A program made the position numbers and the translations under genes. The notes beneath the pieces were generated by a model. That model was given only the letters and a program-made list of their open reading frames with translations. It was not told where the DNA came from and searched no databases. A DNA stretch of 55,359 bases from positions 1 through 55,359 of IMG/VR virus record IMGVR_UViG_3300048580_000268; one strand, given 5' to 3'. The DNA is from a virus. Positions 1-7,597 of the stretch are shown here, in pieces. The stretch's first letter is position 1, and each line of letters starts with the position of its first letter.

Positions 1-10
1 ATGAAGAGGG
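1..10. repeat. Terminal direct repeat, left copy
   Basis: The first 10 bases (ATGAAGAGGG) recur as the last 10 bases of the window. This is what an unclosed circular assembly or a cohesive-end overlap would give. The bases next to it are strongly G/C tracted, as is common around phage cos sites. The sequence alone cannot separate a physical end from an assembly overlap. Confidence 0.7.
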
Positions 11-44
11 GGGGTAGGACTTGCGCACCCCCTCCCCCCCTCTT
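4..44 (-). terminator. GC-tract hairpin at window end
   Basis: An 11-bp perfect stem (AAGA plus seven G, paired with seven C plus TCTT) with a 19-nt loop lies just downstream of the last leftward gene. It could end the whole leftward transcript. No U-tract follows inside the window, because the window ends, so it could instead be part of a packaging (cos-like) structure. Confidence 0.5.
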
Positions 45-57
45 TATATTTTTATAT

Positions 58-315
58 TTATTCTTCTACTTCTTTTGTAACCTTTATAAACATACCAGAT
101 ATGTTTTCAGAAACTATCTCATCAACAATCAGTTCTATAGCTTGTCTCTGATCTACTTCTGAAAGTTCTTCTGAAGAGAAGGTAAGTCTACCCAACAAAG
201 CACATGTGTTGTAGCCATGTGTTGTGTCATAAGTAAACCAGTTCCGGAAGTCATCGAAAGGATCATAAGGATTGTCTTTAGTTGTTACCATAGTTCTGAT
301 TACTTTATTACCCAT
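58..315 (-). CDS. Conserved small phage protein, 85 aa
   Basis: Acidic soluble protein of 85 residues. The N-terminal part (NPYDPFDDFRNWFTYD, then HGYNTCALLGR) and the C-terminal helix (ELSEVDQRQAIELIVDEIV) look like a small family I recall from many Gram-positive phages, but I cannot give it a function. The start has a good Shine-Dalgarno (GGAGG) 9 nt upstream. It is the last gene of the leftward transcript, 85 bp after the RNA polymerase-like gene, and is followed by a strong GC hairpin. Confidence 0.8.
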   Translation of the reverse strand: MGNKVIRTMVTTKDNPYDPFDDFRNWFTYDTTHGYNTCALLGRLTFSSEELSEVDQRQAIELIVDEIVSENISGMFIKVTKEVEE

Positions 316-400
316 CCTTAATCACCTCCAAGTAAAGTTTAAAGTTTTTGTTTAAGTTGTTTGTGTATACTTCTTTGAGTAGACTAAACCAAACCACTTA

Positions 401-3061
401 CTAACCACCTTGTAGTGATCTATCTAGTGTTGATGTTGAGACTCCAAGGCGAGCTGCTACCTCAGCTCTAGTATAGTCACCAGTACTAAGTAAGGCTTGA
501 GCTTGCTTAGTCTTGGCATCTGTCATTAATAGTTTAGCTCTTGGTGTGGCTAGCTCTCTGACTTTATCCATGTCTGAGTTGTCTAGTATTGACCTGAGTT
601 TAGTATCACTTACTGCTCCAGCTTGAATAGCTTCCCATTCTTTAGGCTCAATAACTATCTTCTCTTTCTTAGCGCCTACTCTATTGCGGGCCTCTGTTAA
701 TGCCTGGCCGTTTAACTTCTTTTCAGAAGCTCGATCCATATGTGGATTTGCTTGCTTCTTCTGCTCCATGATTTCATTAGCTAGAATCTGAGCCCGTCTT
801 TCACGAGGGGCGTTTTCTTTTGCTATGCGGAGTTTAACATCTAGAGAAGAAACTTCTTTCTCGTAAACTTTCTTTGCAGAGGGGGATGAGATAGCGCCTG
901 GGGTATTAATCATTTCAAGTCTTGCTTTGTTAGCCATAGCTTTTAGTCTGTTTGAATGATTAGCATACAGTCTTTCAACTGGTGTACCAGAAGAAAGATC
1001 ATGAGCATCTTTTGCTAATTCAAGTTCCTCAAACTTCCTTAAGCTTAACTCTCCCGTTTTACTATTTACCCTACCTGTTGGCTCCCAAACAAGCTCGCCA
1101 GTCTTTCGGTCTATTGGCCCACCGTTTCTTGCCCTACGTGGTATGACCTCAGGAACCCTTATGTCACGGCCAGCCCTAGAGATAATAGTAGAAGCTCCAC
1201 CGCTACCATCAGCTTTACGTTGATACTTTTCTTGCAGGGCCCTAATGCGGTTATCTTTCTCTGACTGCTTATAATTCAATCTGTGTTTTTCAGCGTCAAT
1301 AACAACCATTGAATGGCGAACTGCTGCAGCTAACTCAGTCTCAGAAGCCCCATGCAAAGTCATGTCTGTGATTAGGTTAGAGATAACACCCATCTGCTTT
1401 TGTGTGTCGCCCATAATTTTCATACCTGGGTATTCTCGGTATGTTTCTCTGGGGTTAAAGTTCTTTAAACCTTCTAAAGCAGGCGTTGATCTTATTCTAC
1501 CTTTATCATTTGGTATAACTAATACCGTGTCTCCATCAAAGTCCGCTCCAGACAAACGTTCCGCAACTTGTGCGTTTATTGCCACTGCATCTTTAGCGCC
1601 TTTAAGAAGTTTATTAGCTTCCCTGTTCTTGTTGTTAACAACGAGAAGTGGGATTTCGAAAGTTCCTCCATGCGGGTAGCGTATTAGAGATACTTTTGTG
1701 CCGTTATCATAATTAGGGGCGTAGACTTCTGTCGGTGATAATGAATTAATAGGTAGTATCGCATACCATGCTTGACCAGGAAGACTTGCTGCCTTTAGGT
1801 GAACGGACGCGGCATCAGTTCCATCTGCAAACTCTTGAAGAAGTTTAGATTTAACTGTTGGATTAGTTAACGCCATGATTTCATCAAGTTCAGCTTGCCG
1901 CTGTTTATAGGTGGTGTCTAAACGCTCTCTAATAAGTTTTGGTTCTTGTTTAGAAAGAACTTGCGAGGCTATGGATTTTGACCATGCTCCCCAATTACCC
2001 TCTTCATTGACAATGTTTACTGCTGACTTGTTAACTTCTAACCCAGTTTTTGGATCTTTCTCTGTTATTTGTCTACGAATTACAGCGCCAAAAGGATTAT
2101 CTGGATCATCGGTTAACTTCTTTAAAGCATCAAGTTTGTTGTTAGTTCTTTCTTTATTAGTATTAAATTGTATATCGACTCCTGCAGGCAGATCATCTTT
2201 ATACATAGCCATACCTTTTAGGTAGTGCTCTGGACCTACTTTAATACGGACTTGAGCGTAACGAGATCCTCCAAGATCTAAATCTTTAACTCCTGGACGG
2301 ATATACATTACTCCATCTAAAGCCGACCCTCCATCAGGCCCATAGACGACGTCAATTCTTTTTGGATTGATTGATATCGGTGGAAGAATCCCTAATGTAG
2401 ACTTTCCAGTATCGTCTAAACGCTCGTTAAGCATCCGTATTTTATTTCGGTTTTTAACGGCGTCGCCCCAACTTGTACCAGGTTTCGCAAGCACTCTAAG
2501 TTTTGTGTCATAAACTGTTCCAAGCTGAGGAACCGGAACGTTTGAGTGAACTTCGTAACCTTCTGCTTTCAACATAGACAAAGCGACTTTTAAACGCTCT
2601 TCACTCACATTCAAGTACATTTCTGTACCTATACCGACATCCAACCAATCAACTTTATTAACCTGATCTCTTAAAATATTAGTTACTGTTTCAATAACAT
2701 CATTTTTCATTTTAGCGGCTGGAGCAAGAAGAGTTCTAAATGTTGATTCTGGAATCCCCATTTGCTCGGATGCTGCTTTATCTGACATCTGCTTGGTGTA
2801 TTTAAGATATTCAGCAGTTTTTATTCGTTCTTGTTGTCTCTCATTTTTAGCAATAGTCTTAAACGCCCGAAGATCTGCTACAGACATTTCAAAACTTTTT
2901 GCAATTTCAGCTTCTGTAAATTTATCTTCTTTTCTCAGCTTTTCAACCATATCAAGAAAGGTTCGACTATTCTTGACATTTCCACCAGATCCCCAAGGGT
3001 ATCGACCAGATTTTCTGGGAGTACCATAATGTTCAAGATAAACGTCTTCATCAATGTACAT
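401..3061 (-). CDS. YonO-like single-chain RNA polymerase candidate
   Basis: A protein of 886 residues with the signature of the double-psi beta-barrel catalytic core of multisubunit-type RNA polymerases: ADFDGD at residues 506-511, inside AERLSGADFDGDTVLVIP, matching the metal-binding NADFDGD motif of beta-prime. The preceding segment (YPHGGTFEIP, 462-471, then a conserved VVNN) and the helical region after it fit a compact YonO/QDE-1-like enzyme. The N-terminus has HYGTPRKSGRYPWGSG (11-26), then helix-turn-helix-like segments (about 46-70 and 86-112). Another lies at the extreme C-terminus (AEVAARLGVSTSTLDRSL). The start has AAAGGGGG 6 nt upstream. Inference: it transcribes some phage genes, or enters with the virion. 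The DFDGD motif is seen; polymerase activity is inferred. These proteins are often annotated only as hypothetical or structural. Confidence 0.72.
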   Translation of the reverse strand: MYIDEDVYLEHYGTPRKSGRYPWGSGGNVKNSRTFLDMVEKLRKEDKFTEAEIAKSFEMSVADLRAFKTIAKNERQQERIKTAEYLKYTKQMSDKAASEQMGIPESTFRTLLAPAAKMKNDVIETVTNILRDQVNKVDWLDVGIGTEMYLNVSEERLKVALSMLKAEGYEVHSNVPVPQLGTVYDTKLRVLAKPGTSWGDAVKNRNKIRMLNERLDDTGKSTLGILPPISINPKRIDVVYGPDGGSALDGVMYIRPGVKDLDLGGSRYAQVRIKVGPEHYLKGMAMYKDDLPAGVDIQFNTNKERTNNKLDALKKLTDDPDNPFGAVIRRQITEKDPKTGLEVNKSAVNIVNEEGNWGAWSKSIASQVLSKQEPKLIRERLDTTYKQRQAELDEIMALTNPTVKSKLLQEFADGTDAASVHLKAASLPGQAWYAILPINSLSPTEVYAPNYDNGTKVSLIRYPHGGTFEIPLLVVNNKNREANKLLKGAKDAVAINAQVAERLSGADFDGDTVLVIPNDKGRIRSTPALEGLKNFNPRETYREYPGMKIMGDTQKQMGVISNLITDMTLHGASETELAAAVRHSMVVIDAEKHRLNYKQSEKDNRIRALQEKYQRKADGSGGASTIISRAGRDIRVPEVIPRRARNGGPIDRKTGELVWEPTGRVNSKTGELSLRKFEELELAKDAHDLSSGTPVERLYANHSNRLKAMANKARLEMINTPGAISSPSAKKVYEKEVSSLDVKLRIAKENAPRERRAQILANEIMEQKKQANPHMDRASEKKLNGQALTEARNRVGAKKEKIVIEPKEWEAIQAGAVSDTKLRSILDNSDMDKVRELATPRAKLLMTDAKTKQAQALLSTGDYTRAEVAARLGVSTSTLDRSLQGG

Positions 3062-3076
3062 TATTTACCCCCTTTT

Positions 3077-3637
3077 CTAAGAATAGTTGATTCGACGAAT
3101 TTCTTCAATATAACTGACGTGTTCCACAATAGTCCTCATGATGTTATCAATTGCTTCTGGAAAAGGTTCAAAAATGCGAATTTCATCTCTTTGATAGATT
3201 CTAAGTTCTATAGAAATGTCGTAAGGGCTTATCTCATACTCTAAACAAAATAGAGCAGCGTATACCTCAAGTTGTTTTTCGCTAGTTTTTGTAATGCCAG
3301 TTTTTAAATCATGAATTCTTAATTTGTTCCTCCGAAAACAAATAGCGTCTGCCGTGCCAAAACAATGTTCAGAGTAAAAAAGAGTTTGCTCAGAAGTCAT
3401 TTTGTAATTTATAGCGTCATTGACATAAGTTGCGAGCGCCATATTGGATCTCGACAATTTAACGCCTAACATTATAGCATTGTGAGCTAGTTTGTGTAAA
3501 TCGTCGCCGCGCCTAGCTGCTTGCGCAGAGCTGTATCTAGCTTCTAGTTTTTGTTCGTCATAATTTATCCAATGATAATTACTTGGACTTAGAAAGGCGT
3601 GTTTATCTTTTAAGTCCAAATGCTGATTGAAGCGCAT
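3077..3637 (-). CDS. Cas4/RecB-like PD-(D/E)XK exonuclease
   Basis: A 186-residue nuclease-like protein. In order it has a helical region with DLHKLAH (His 48), FGTADAI (Asp 97), IHDLKTG (Asp 110, Lys 112) and QLEVYAALF (Gln 122). This is the H-D-(D/E)xK-QxxxY layout of RecB-type and Cas4-like exonucleases. I see no cysteine set for a Cas4 iron-sulfur cluster. It overlaps the upstream nuclease gene by 35 nt and sits 15 bp before the RNA polymerase-like gene, so it belongs to the same operon. The likely role is processing of phage DNA ends in recombination or replication. Confidence 0.75.
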   Translation of the reverse strand: MRFNQHLDLKDKHAFLSPSNYHWINYDEQKLEARYSSAQAARRGDDLHKLAHNAIMLGVKLSRSNMALATYVNDAINYKMTSEQTLFYSEHCFGTADAICFRRNKLRIHDLKTGITKTSEKQLEVYAALFCLEYEISPYDISIELRIYQRDEIRIFEPFPEAIDNIMRTIVEHVSYIEEIRRINYS

Positions 3638-3899
3638 CTAATACCTCTTCTTCATTTTCTGGGTAAATAAACGCCGCAAAAGACATTTGGTTAAGCGTCT
3701 TGACATAATACTCTTGATTTGGTTGGGCGTCTTCATTGATAGAACGCTTAACTTCAAGCATAGCCCATCTATCTTCATATAAAACAAGTAAGTCTGGTAT
3801 ACCTTGAATCTTAGACGGATCATTCTTGATAATGAGACAGCCGGGCAAGCAGTCATAGATCTTTTTAATAAGATCATACTGATATTTAGACTCTCGCAT
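3603..3899 (-). CDS. VRR-NUC-type endonuclease
   Basis: A 98-residue protein with KNDP near residue 26, GIPDLL (Asp 36) and LEVKRS (Glu 49, Lys 51). This is the compact PD-(D/E)XK core of VRR-NUC/Holliday-junction-resolvase-like nucleases common in phage replication modules. I chose the ATG at 3899 because GGAGG lies 7 nt upstream; a longer reading frame upstream has no such support. It overlaps the following exonuclease gene by 35 nt, so the two are probably co-translated. Likely role: cleaving branched DNA during replication or packaging. Confidence 0.8.
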   Translation of the reverse strand: MRESKYQYDLIKKIYDCLPGCLIIKNDPSKIQGIPDLLVLYEDRWAMLEVKRSINEDAQPNQEYYVKTLNQMSFAAFIYPENEEEVLDALQSAFGLKR

Positions 3900-3985
3900 C
3901 GATTGTCCTCCAAAAAATGAAATAAATGTTTCTAATATACCTCTTCTCTCTATTACAATCGTTGTAAATACTAATACTGTATACG

Positions 3986-4507
3986 TCATGTAAAACAGTA
4001 GACACTTCTTGTCGGGTAGATGGCTACCCCTTGTAGGGCGGAGGTTAAAAGATCGTCAAACAACACACCTTCTTTGATACCGGCTTCTATTATCGAAGAA
4101 TAGACCTCTCCTGTTTGTAGGTTGAGTATTTGTTTTGAGTAATACTCAGATGGGTACACCGGTTTGAATTGCCTTGAATACTTCTGAGCAAACCAAGCAG
4201 GCCGCCAAGCCAAGTTACGATAATAAAGATTACTCTTATCGTTGTCTAACACAATAACTGTGTCTGGAATCGCCGACTTGTGGAACCCTGGTGAGATTGC
4301 TGGCTTAGCCACAAAGTGTTCGGCTACCAAAACTCTTACGGACCTGGTAAGTCTTACACCTCCTTCAGACAATGTGACCTTATAGTCACCTTGCATAGTT
4401 CTACTTTCAGACATGAGACGTTCTAGCCTTCTATTGTATACAGAGCCATAGTTATTTATGAGGTAATTACCCATACCTTTGATGGGTACCCACTCTTCAT
4501 CGGACAA
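3986..4507 (-). CDS. HNH homing endonuclease with NUMOD4 domain
   Basis: A 173-residue protein. The first 25 residues (EEWVPIKGMGNYLINNYGSV) match the NUMOD4 DNA-binding motif of phage homing endonucleases. Residues about 83-101 (VIVLDNDKSNLYYRNLAW) match the degenerate HNH core that usually follows it. The start is TTG, supported by AGGAG 6 nt upstream; starting later would remove the NUMOD4 motif. It stands between the helicase/small-protein pair and the nuclease pair, as expected for a free-standing mobile endonuclease. Confidence 0.82.
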   Translation of the reverse strand: MSDEEWVPIKGMGNYLINNYGSVYNRRLERLMSESRTMQGDYKVTLSEGGVRLTRSVRVLVAEHFVAKPAISPGFHKSAIPDTVIVLDNDKSNLYYRNLAWRPAWFAQKYSRQFKPVYPSEYYSKQILNLQTGEVYSSIIEAGIKEGVLFDDLLTSALQGVAIYPTRSVYCFT

Positions 4508-4597
4508 TTTTTACTCCTGCCTTGTAGGGGGGCGTCGTTTTTGACGAATTTCGGGGTTAAAAAAGTATTAGGGAAAATGTCATCCTTATACTACATA

Positions 4598-4795
4598 CTA
4601 CACCAAGATCAGTCGTATAAGGTATACTAAATCTATAGAACTTTTTGACAAAAATATATGACGCGAACGACGCCGCTCAAAATAGTGCCGTTTAAACGAC
4701 TTTCGTGTAGTTTCATACACTTTTCTACTTATTTTAACAGCTTTTTCGTCCTGAAAAGGCGTCATATTTGAACACGTTTTTTCAAAGTTTCTCAT
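4598..4795 (-). CDS. Small basic hypothetical protein, 65 aa
   Basis: A 65-residue Lys/Arg-rich frame. Its ATG overlaps the helicase stop codon (TGATG), an arrangement typical of translational coupling. The middle (KSFKRHYFERRRSRH) is strongly basic and could bind nucleic acid; the end is hydrophobic. I recognise no family. It has no Shine-Dalgarno of its own, so confidence that it is expressed is only moderate. Confidence 0.42.
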   Translation of the reverse strand: MRNFEKTCSNMTPFQDEKAVKISRKVYETTRKSFKRHYFERRRSRHIFLSKSSIDLVYLIRLILV

Positions 4796-6027
4796 CAACA
4801 CTGCTCAAGTTCGATAGAATCAATCAATTTATCATAGAATTTTCGCTCATTGAAGCTTTTTTTTGAGGCCAATGATTCCTTAATTCCTCGATCGATCACC
4901 GAATTCGACGCCAAGATATAGTAGTAAAGGACGTCAAATGGGGTATTCAGCCGGTCAATTCTACCCTGACATTGCTCAAAGTTCTTGTACGAATATGTCA
5001 TTGAGTACATGATCATAGCGTTCGTATCTACACAATTCCAACCTTCTGCTCCCGATGTGTACTGCACAAGATACACCCATTTATCAGTGTCTGGGATAGG
5101 CTGCTTACGATGCCCATTCCACTCCGCGACGGTGATGTCATCAGCAAGCGTCCTGAGAATCTCAAGCTCGAAGTTGAAGGTGTAGAAGATGATTAGTTTG
5201 TCATGACACGTCATCAGTTTGCGAACCATCTCAAGACGAGACGGGTGTTCGTTCACAACGCGTCTCATCAGTCTAAAGACTTCTGCGATGTCGCGGACGG
5301 GAGCATCATCGTAAGGATTCCACCGACGAACAAACACGGTGTTAAACAGATTATGGTTGTACTCAACATCGATGTAGTTGATCACCCGCGTGGTATGTCG
5401 CTCGTATGGCATCTCTACAAGAACATCGTTACGCAGTACTTCGAGCCTCTGCTCGTTGAGGTAACCTTTGATCTTTGGGTATTTTGAGAAGGCTTCGTAT
5501 ACTACGTGCTGCATTTTGAAGTCAGTGATGTTCTTGTAAAACCCGTTGGCTATAAAGACGGGGGCATAATCCAACCACGAGTCTCCTGGGGTAGCGCTGA
5601 GAAGAATCCATCTGTTGTTTCTGGAAATTTTGAGGAATGACTTAACCCAAGCTCCATTTCCAACCAATCTCTGCTCGTCAAAGATGAAGAACCGATCTTG
5701 TAGACCCTCAAACTTACTAATGTTGTTCCAGGACTCCACGATGAGAGCGCCGTCTGAAGTATACTCTTGAGCTGTTGAAATTCCAAACCTTGCTGCTTCT
5801 GTTTCCCAATCCATACTATCACGCTTCTTGGCGGTTGTGATGACGACGATGTCACGAGGTGACTCCTTTTCTTTGTAGTACGATAGTACTGTCCGGGTTT
5901 TACCGCTCCCAACACCGCCGTGTAAGATTTTACCGTTTCCTAGATTTTTTACTGCTTCTTCCTGATGCGGTTGTAACTCATGCATAGTCAGTACGTACTC
6001 ATCTACTTGTAGGGCTAAGTTATTCAT
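4795..6027 (-). CDS. SNF2/DEAD-like superfamily 2 helicase
   Basis: A 410-residue SF2 helicase or translocase. Visible motifs: Walker A GGVGSGKT (37-44), ITTAKKRDSMDWE (motif Ia region), Walker B IFDEQR (115-120, DEQR in place of DEAH), motif III LLSATPGDS (142-150), motif V region TSGAEGWNC and motif VI QCQGRIDR (352-359). This is the short helicase form common in phage replication modules. AGGATG lies 5 nt before the ATG. A terminator from the preceding cassette sits just upstream, but I see no clear promoter between them. It is first in the set helicase, nucleases, RNA polymerase-like gene. Confidence 0.9.
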   Translation of the reverse strand: MNNLALQVDEYVLTMHELQPHQEEAVKNLGNGKILHGGVGSGKTRTVLSYYKEKESPRDIVVITTAKKRDSMDWETEAARFGISTAQEYTSDGALIVESWNNISKFEGLQDRFFIFDEQRLVGNGAWVKSFLKISRNNRWILLSATPGDSWLDYAPVFIANGFYKNITDFKMQHVVYEAFSKYPKIKGYLNEQRLEVLRNDVLVEMPYERHTTRVINYIDVEYNHNLFNTVFVRRWNPYDDAPVRDIAEVFRLMRRVVNEHPSRLEMVRKLMTCHDKLIIFYTFNFELEILRTLADDITVAEWNGHRKQPIPDTDKWVYLVQYTSGAEGWNCVDTNAMIMYSMTYSYKNFEQCQGRIDRLNTPFDVLYYYILASNSVIDRGIKESLASKKSFNERKFYDKLIDSIELEQC

Positions 6028-6069
6028 AATTACATCCTTATACGACTAAAAAATAAAACCGTTGTGGAC

Positions 6070-6105
6070 AAAAAGGAAAGGGGCTGTATCAGCCCCCAAC
6101 CTTTT
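6070..6105 (-). terminator. Rho-independent terminator
   Basis: On the minus strand AAAAGG, a GGGGGCTG/CAGCCCC stem with ATAC loop, then CCTTTTTGT. It follows the 74-residue cassette gene and separates it from the helicase operon. Confidence 0.85.
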
Positions 6106-6119
6106 GAGTTCTCCTCAGG

Positions 6120-6344
6120 TCAGTCTTCAACCTTTTCGTAACCGAGCAGGGTTCCGGTCTCGTCCTCCACGAAGACGTAGTACCCGGGCTCCGTCAACGA
6201 TCCGTTCTTGATGTCTTGATCGATCCGCTCCGCGTATGGCGGGAACTTCTTGATCCAGGCTTCAGGAACGACCGAAATCGTTTCCAGGGACACGTGGTCC
6301 ACGCGGCACGAGCCGTCACTCCAGAATGAGGTTACTGCAAGCAT
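6120..6344 (-). CDS. Cassette protein, soluble, 74 aa
   Basis: A 74-residue protein beginning MLAVTSFWSDGSCRVDHVS, with no membrane segment and an acidic C-terminus (VFVEDETGTLLGYEKVED). It is the one cassette product that looks soluble. The start at 6344 is set by AAAGGAG 5 nt upstream. An in-frame ATG at 6371 is really the end of the -10 box (TATAATG) and is rejected. Codon use is GC-rich. It has its own promoter and terminator. No family recognised. Confidence 0.8.
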   Translation of the reverse strand: MLAVTSFWSDGSCRVDHVSLETISVVPEAWIKKFPPYAERIDQDIKNGSLTEPGYYVFVEDETGTLLGYEKVED

Positions 6345-6369
6345 GTTAACTCCTTTGTAGGTTTCTCTC

Positions 6370-6398
6370 ATTATAAGCGCTGTAAAAACTACGGTTTC
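6370..6398 (-). promoter_or_regulatory. Cassette promoter 1
   Basis: TATAAT at 6375-6370 preceded by the conserved spacer TTTTTACAGCGCT. The -35 position (GAAACC) is poor and overlaps the end of the upstream coding sequence. It drives the 74-residue gene with a leader of only about 20 nt. Confidence 0.75.
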
Positions 6399-6601
6399 AC
6401 GATGACCCGAGTCATTACTGCGTCATAGTTACCATCGGCAAGAATGATCCCCACCATTACAGTCGGTACAATCTCGAATGGAATATCAACGCCGTGGTAG
6501 ATGAAGCTATGATGTGTTTCTGAGTCTACCTCAGGCTTCACGCCTCCGTTGATAGCCGCGATGAGCGGAATGGTGTTCTCTTCAATCGGGATGATAATCA
6601 T
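6389..6601 (-). CDS. Hypothetical protein, 70 aa
   Basis: A 70-residue protein (MIIIPIEENTIPLIAAINGG...). It contains alternating hydrophobic stretches suggesting a small beta-rich fold. Its ATG overlaps the stop of the upstream 60-residue gene (TGATG), so the two are probably translationally coupled. No family recognised. Confidence 0.7.
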   Translation of the reverse strand: MIIIPIEENTIPLIAAINGGVKPEVDSETHHSFIYHGVDIPFEIVPTVMVGIILADGNYDAVMTRVIVKP

Positions 6602-6783
6602 CAGTTCTTCTTTGCTTCGAAGTAGTTCTTCAGTATGTCTGAAACGGTAGTGTCAGTAATCTTGCTGGCGGTTTCGGCCTTCTTCTCCATGAACTTAGCG
6701 TGGGAGAGAATTCCTGCCGCGTAAGCAGAGCCAAAACCAAAGACGGTCAAAGCTCCTAAGACATAACCTGCTGCGAACTTCAT
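6601..6783 (-). CDS. Small membrane or exported protein, 60 aa
   Basis: A 60-residue protein with an N-terminal hydrophobic segment (FAAGYVLGALTVFGFGSAYAAG) that reads as a signal anchor; AYAAG could be a signal peptidase site. The charged tail is KKAETASKITDTTVSD. AGGAGG lies 6 nt before the ATG. The gene starts just after the terminator of the upstream cassette, and no match to the repeated promoter lies between them. It may depend on readthrough. Confidence 0.75.
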   Translation of the reverse strand: MKFAAGYVLGALTVFGFGSAYAAGILSHAKFMEKKAETASKITDTTVSDILKNYFEAKKN

Positions 6784-6810
6784 TACTTTCCTCCTGTTGA
6801 TTGACAAATT

Positions 6811-6848
6811 AAAAAAGGAAAAGCACCGTGATTGGTGCTCGTCCTTTT
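6811..6848 (-). terminator. Rho-independent terminator
   Basis: On the minus strand AAAAGG, an AGCACC/GGTGCT stem, then CCTTTTTTT. It lies downstream of the 49-residue cassette gene and only about 25 nt before the start of the 60-residue gene. Confidence 0.85.
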
Positions 6849-6870
6849 GAGGTTGTTACCTCGGGTCTTC

Positions 6871-7020
6871 TCAGATGTCAGCGGTCAGCAGCCGCCGCAC
6901 ACCCTTCCGCACCGACGCATCGTGGTACCCGGCGATCCCCGCGTTGACAGCGTTGATGGCACCGAGTCCGGCGAAGACGGTGACGATGGTGTACAGGACG
7001 ACCTTGATGGCCTTCTTCAT
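6871..7020 (-). CDS. Cassette membrane miniprotein, 49 aa
   Basis: A 49-residue protein (MKKAIKVVLYTIVTVFAGLG...) with one membrane segment at about residues 6-29 and a basic tail (VRKGVRRLL). It is easily missed for its size but has its own promoter 29 nt upstream, AAAGGAG 6 nt before the ATG and a terminator after it. Codons end mostly in C or G, unlike the replication genes. No family recognised; the product should sit in the host membrane. Confidence 0.82.
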   Translation of the reverse strand: MKKAIKVVLYTIVTVFAGLGAINAVNAGIAGYHDASVRKGVRRLLTADI

Positions 7021-7048
7021 GGAAGTCTCCTTTGTAGGTGGTTATCTC

Positions 7049-7077
7049 ATTATAAGCGTTGTAATTTTTGTTGACAA
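7049..7077 (-). promoter_or_regulatory. Cassette promoter 2
   Basis: TTGTCA, a 17-bp spacer ending TTACAACGCT, then TATAAT. It is close to the consensus for a primary sigma factor and is fused to the U-tract of the preceding terminator. Confidence 0.9.
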
Positions 7078-7110
7078 GAAGAAAGCCCTTGTCAGGGGCT
7101 CGCTTCTTTT
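7075..7110 (-). terminator. Rho-independent terminator
   Basis: On the minus strand AAGAAG with an inner AGCCC/GGGCT stem and CTTCTTGTC. It ends the 58-residue gene, and its tail provides part of the next -35 box. Confidence 0.85.
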
Positions 7111-7123
7111 GATTACCTTTCAG

Positions 7124-7300
7124 TCAGTTCTTCATCCGACGCTTGACCTCCTTCTCCCAGGTCCGGGAGTTGCGCTCGTTGGTCGCCACCTCCACCGTCT
7201 TCAGGATCGTTCCTGCGATCCCGGCGACGACGGTGATGACGATGTACGGCTGCTCCTCCCAGACCTGCTTGGTCTTGGTCTTGAGCTGGTGGATGTTCAT
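7124..7300 (-). CDS. Cassette membrane miniprotein, 58 aa
   Basis: A 58-residue protein: basic amphipathic start (MNIHQLKTKTKQVWEEQ), one membrane segment (PYIVITVVAGIAGTILKTV) and a basic tail (KEVKRRMKN). The ATG at 7300 has AGGAGG 4 nt upstream. Longer upstream starts run into the -10 box and are rejected. GC-rich codons. It has its own promoter and terminator. No family recognised. Confidence 0.83.
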   Translation of the reverse strand: MNIHQLKTKTKQVWEEQPYIVITVVAGIAGTILKTVEVATNERNSRTWEKEVKRRMKN

Positions 7301-7322
7301 GATTCCTCCTGTTTGTTCTCTC

Positions 7323-7351
7323 ATTATAAGAGCTGTAAATAATGCGGACAA
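7323..7351 (-). promoter_or_regulatory. Cassette promoter 3
   Basis: TTGTCC, a 17-bp spacer ending TTTACAGCTCT, then TATAATGAGAG. Drives the 58-residue gene. Confidence 0.9.
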
Positions 7352-7397
7352 AAAAGAGAAATCCTTGTAGGTTTTACGCTACAAGGACTATCTCTTT
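7351..7397 (-). terminator. Rho-independent terminator
   Basis: On the minus strand AAAGAGA and TCCTTGTAG pair with CTACAAGGA and TCTCTTTTTT. Strong stem with U-tract after the 44-residue gene. Confidence 0.88.
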
Positions 7398-7407
7398 CGA
7401 GACTGCT

Positions 7408-7542
7408 CTAGCTGAACAGTCGTCCGATCACGTTGGCGGCCCCCCGGATCACCCTGCGCATGAACAGCCCGGTCATCGTGATGATGATCAGGCAGCCCAA
7501 CAGGATGGTGCCGAGGAACGCGTTGACGGTGGATGCGAACAT
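7408..7542 (-). CDS. Cassette membrane miniprotein, 44 aa
   Basis: A 44-residue protein (MFASTVNAFLGTILLGCL...) that is almost all one membrane helix (residues about 8-28), followed by a short basic tail (MRRVIRGAANVIGRLFS). AAAGGAG lies 5 nt before the ATG. It has its own promoter and terminator and GC-rich codons. No family recognised; size and shape resemble small holin-like or exclusion-type proteins, but this is not evidence of such a role. Confidence 0.8.
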   Translation of the reverse strand: MFASTVNAFLGTILLGCLIIITMTGLFMRRVIRGAANVIGRLFS

Positions 7543-7568
7543 GGTGCTCCTTTAGTAGGTTGTCTCTC

Positions 7569-7597
7569 ATTATAGGAGCTGTAATTTTTGTGCTATC
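7569..7597 (-). promoter_or_regulatory. Cassette promoter 4
   Basis: TATAATGAGAG preceded by TTACAGCTCC. The -35 position (GATAGC) is weak and overlaps the end of the upstream 63-residue gene. Confidence 0.75.

Noticed and set aside
6000-6060. A promoter with TATAAG in front of the helicase
   Set aside because: TATAAG is present, but the TTGTCC upstream is 23 bp away and nothing fits at 17 bp. The evidence is too weak to call.
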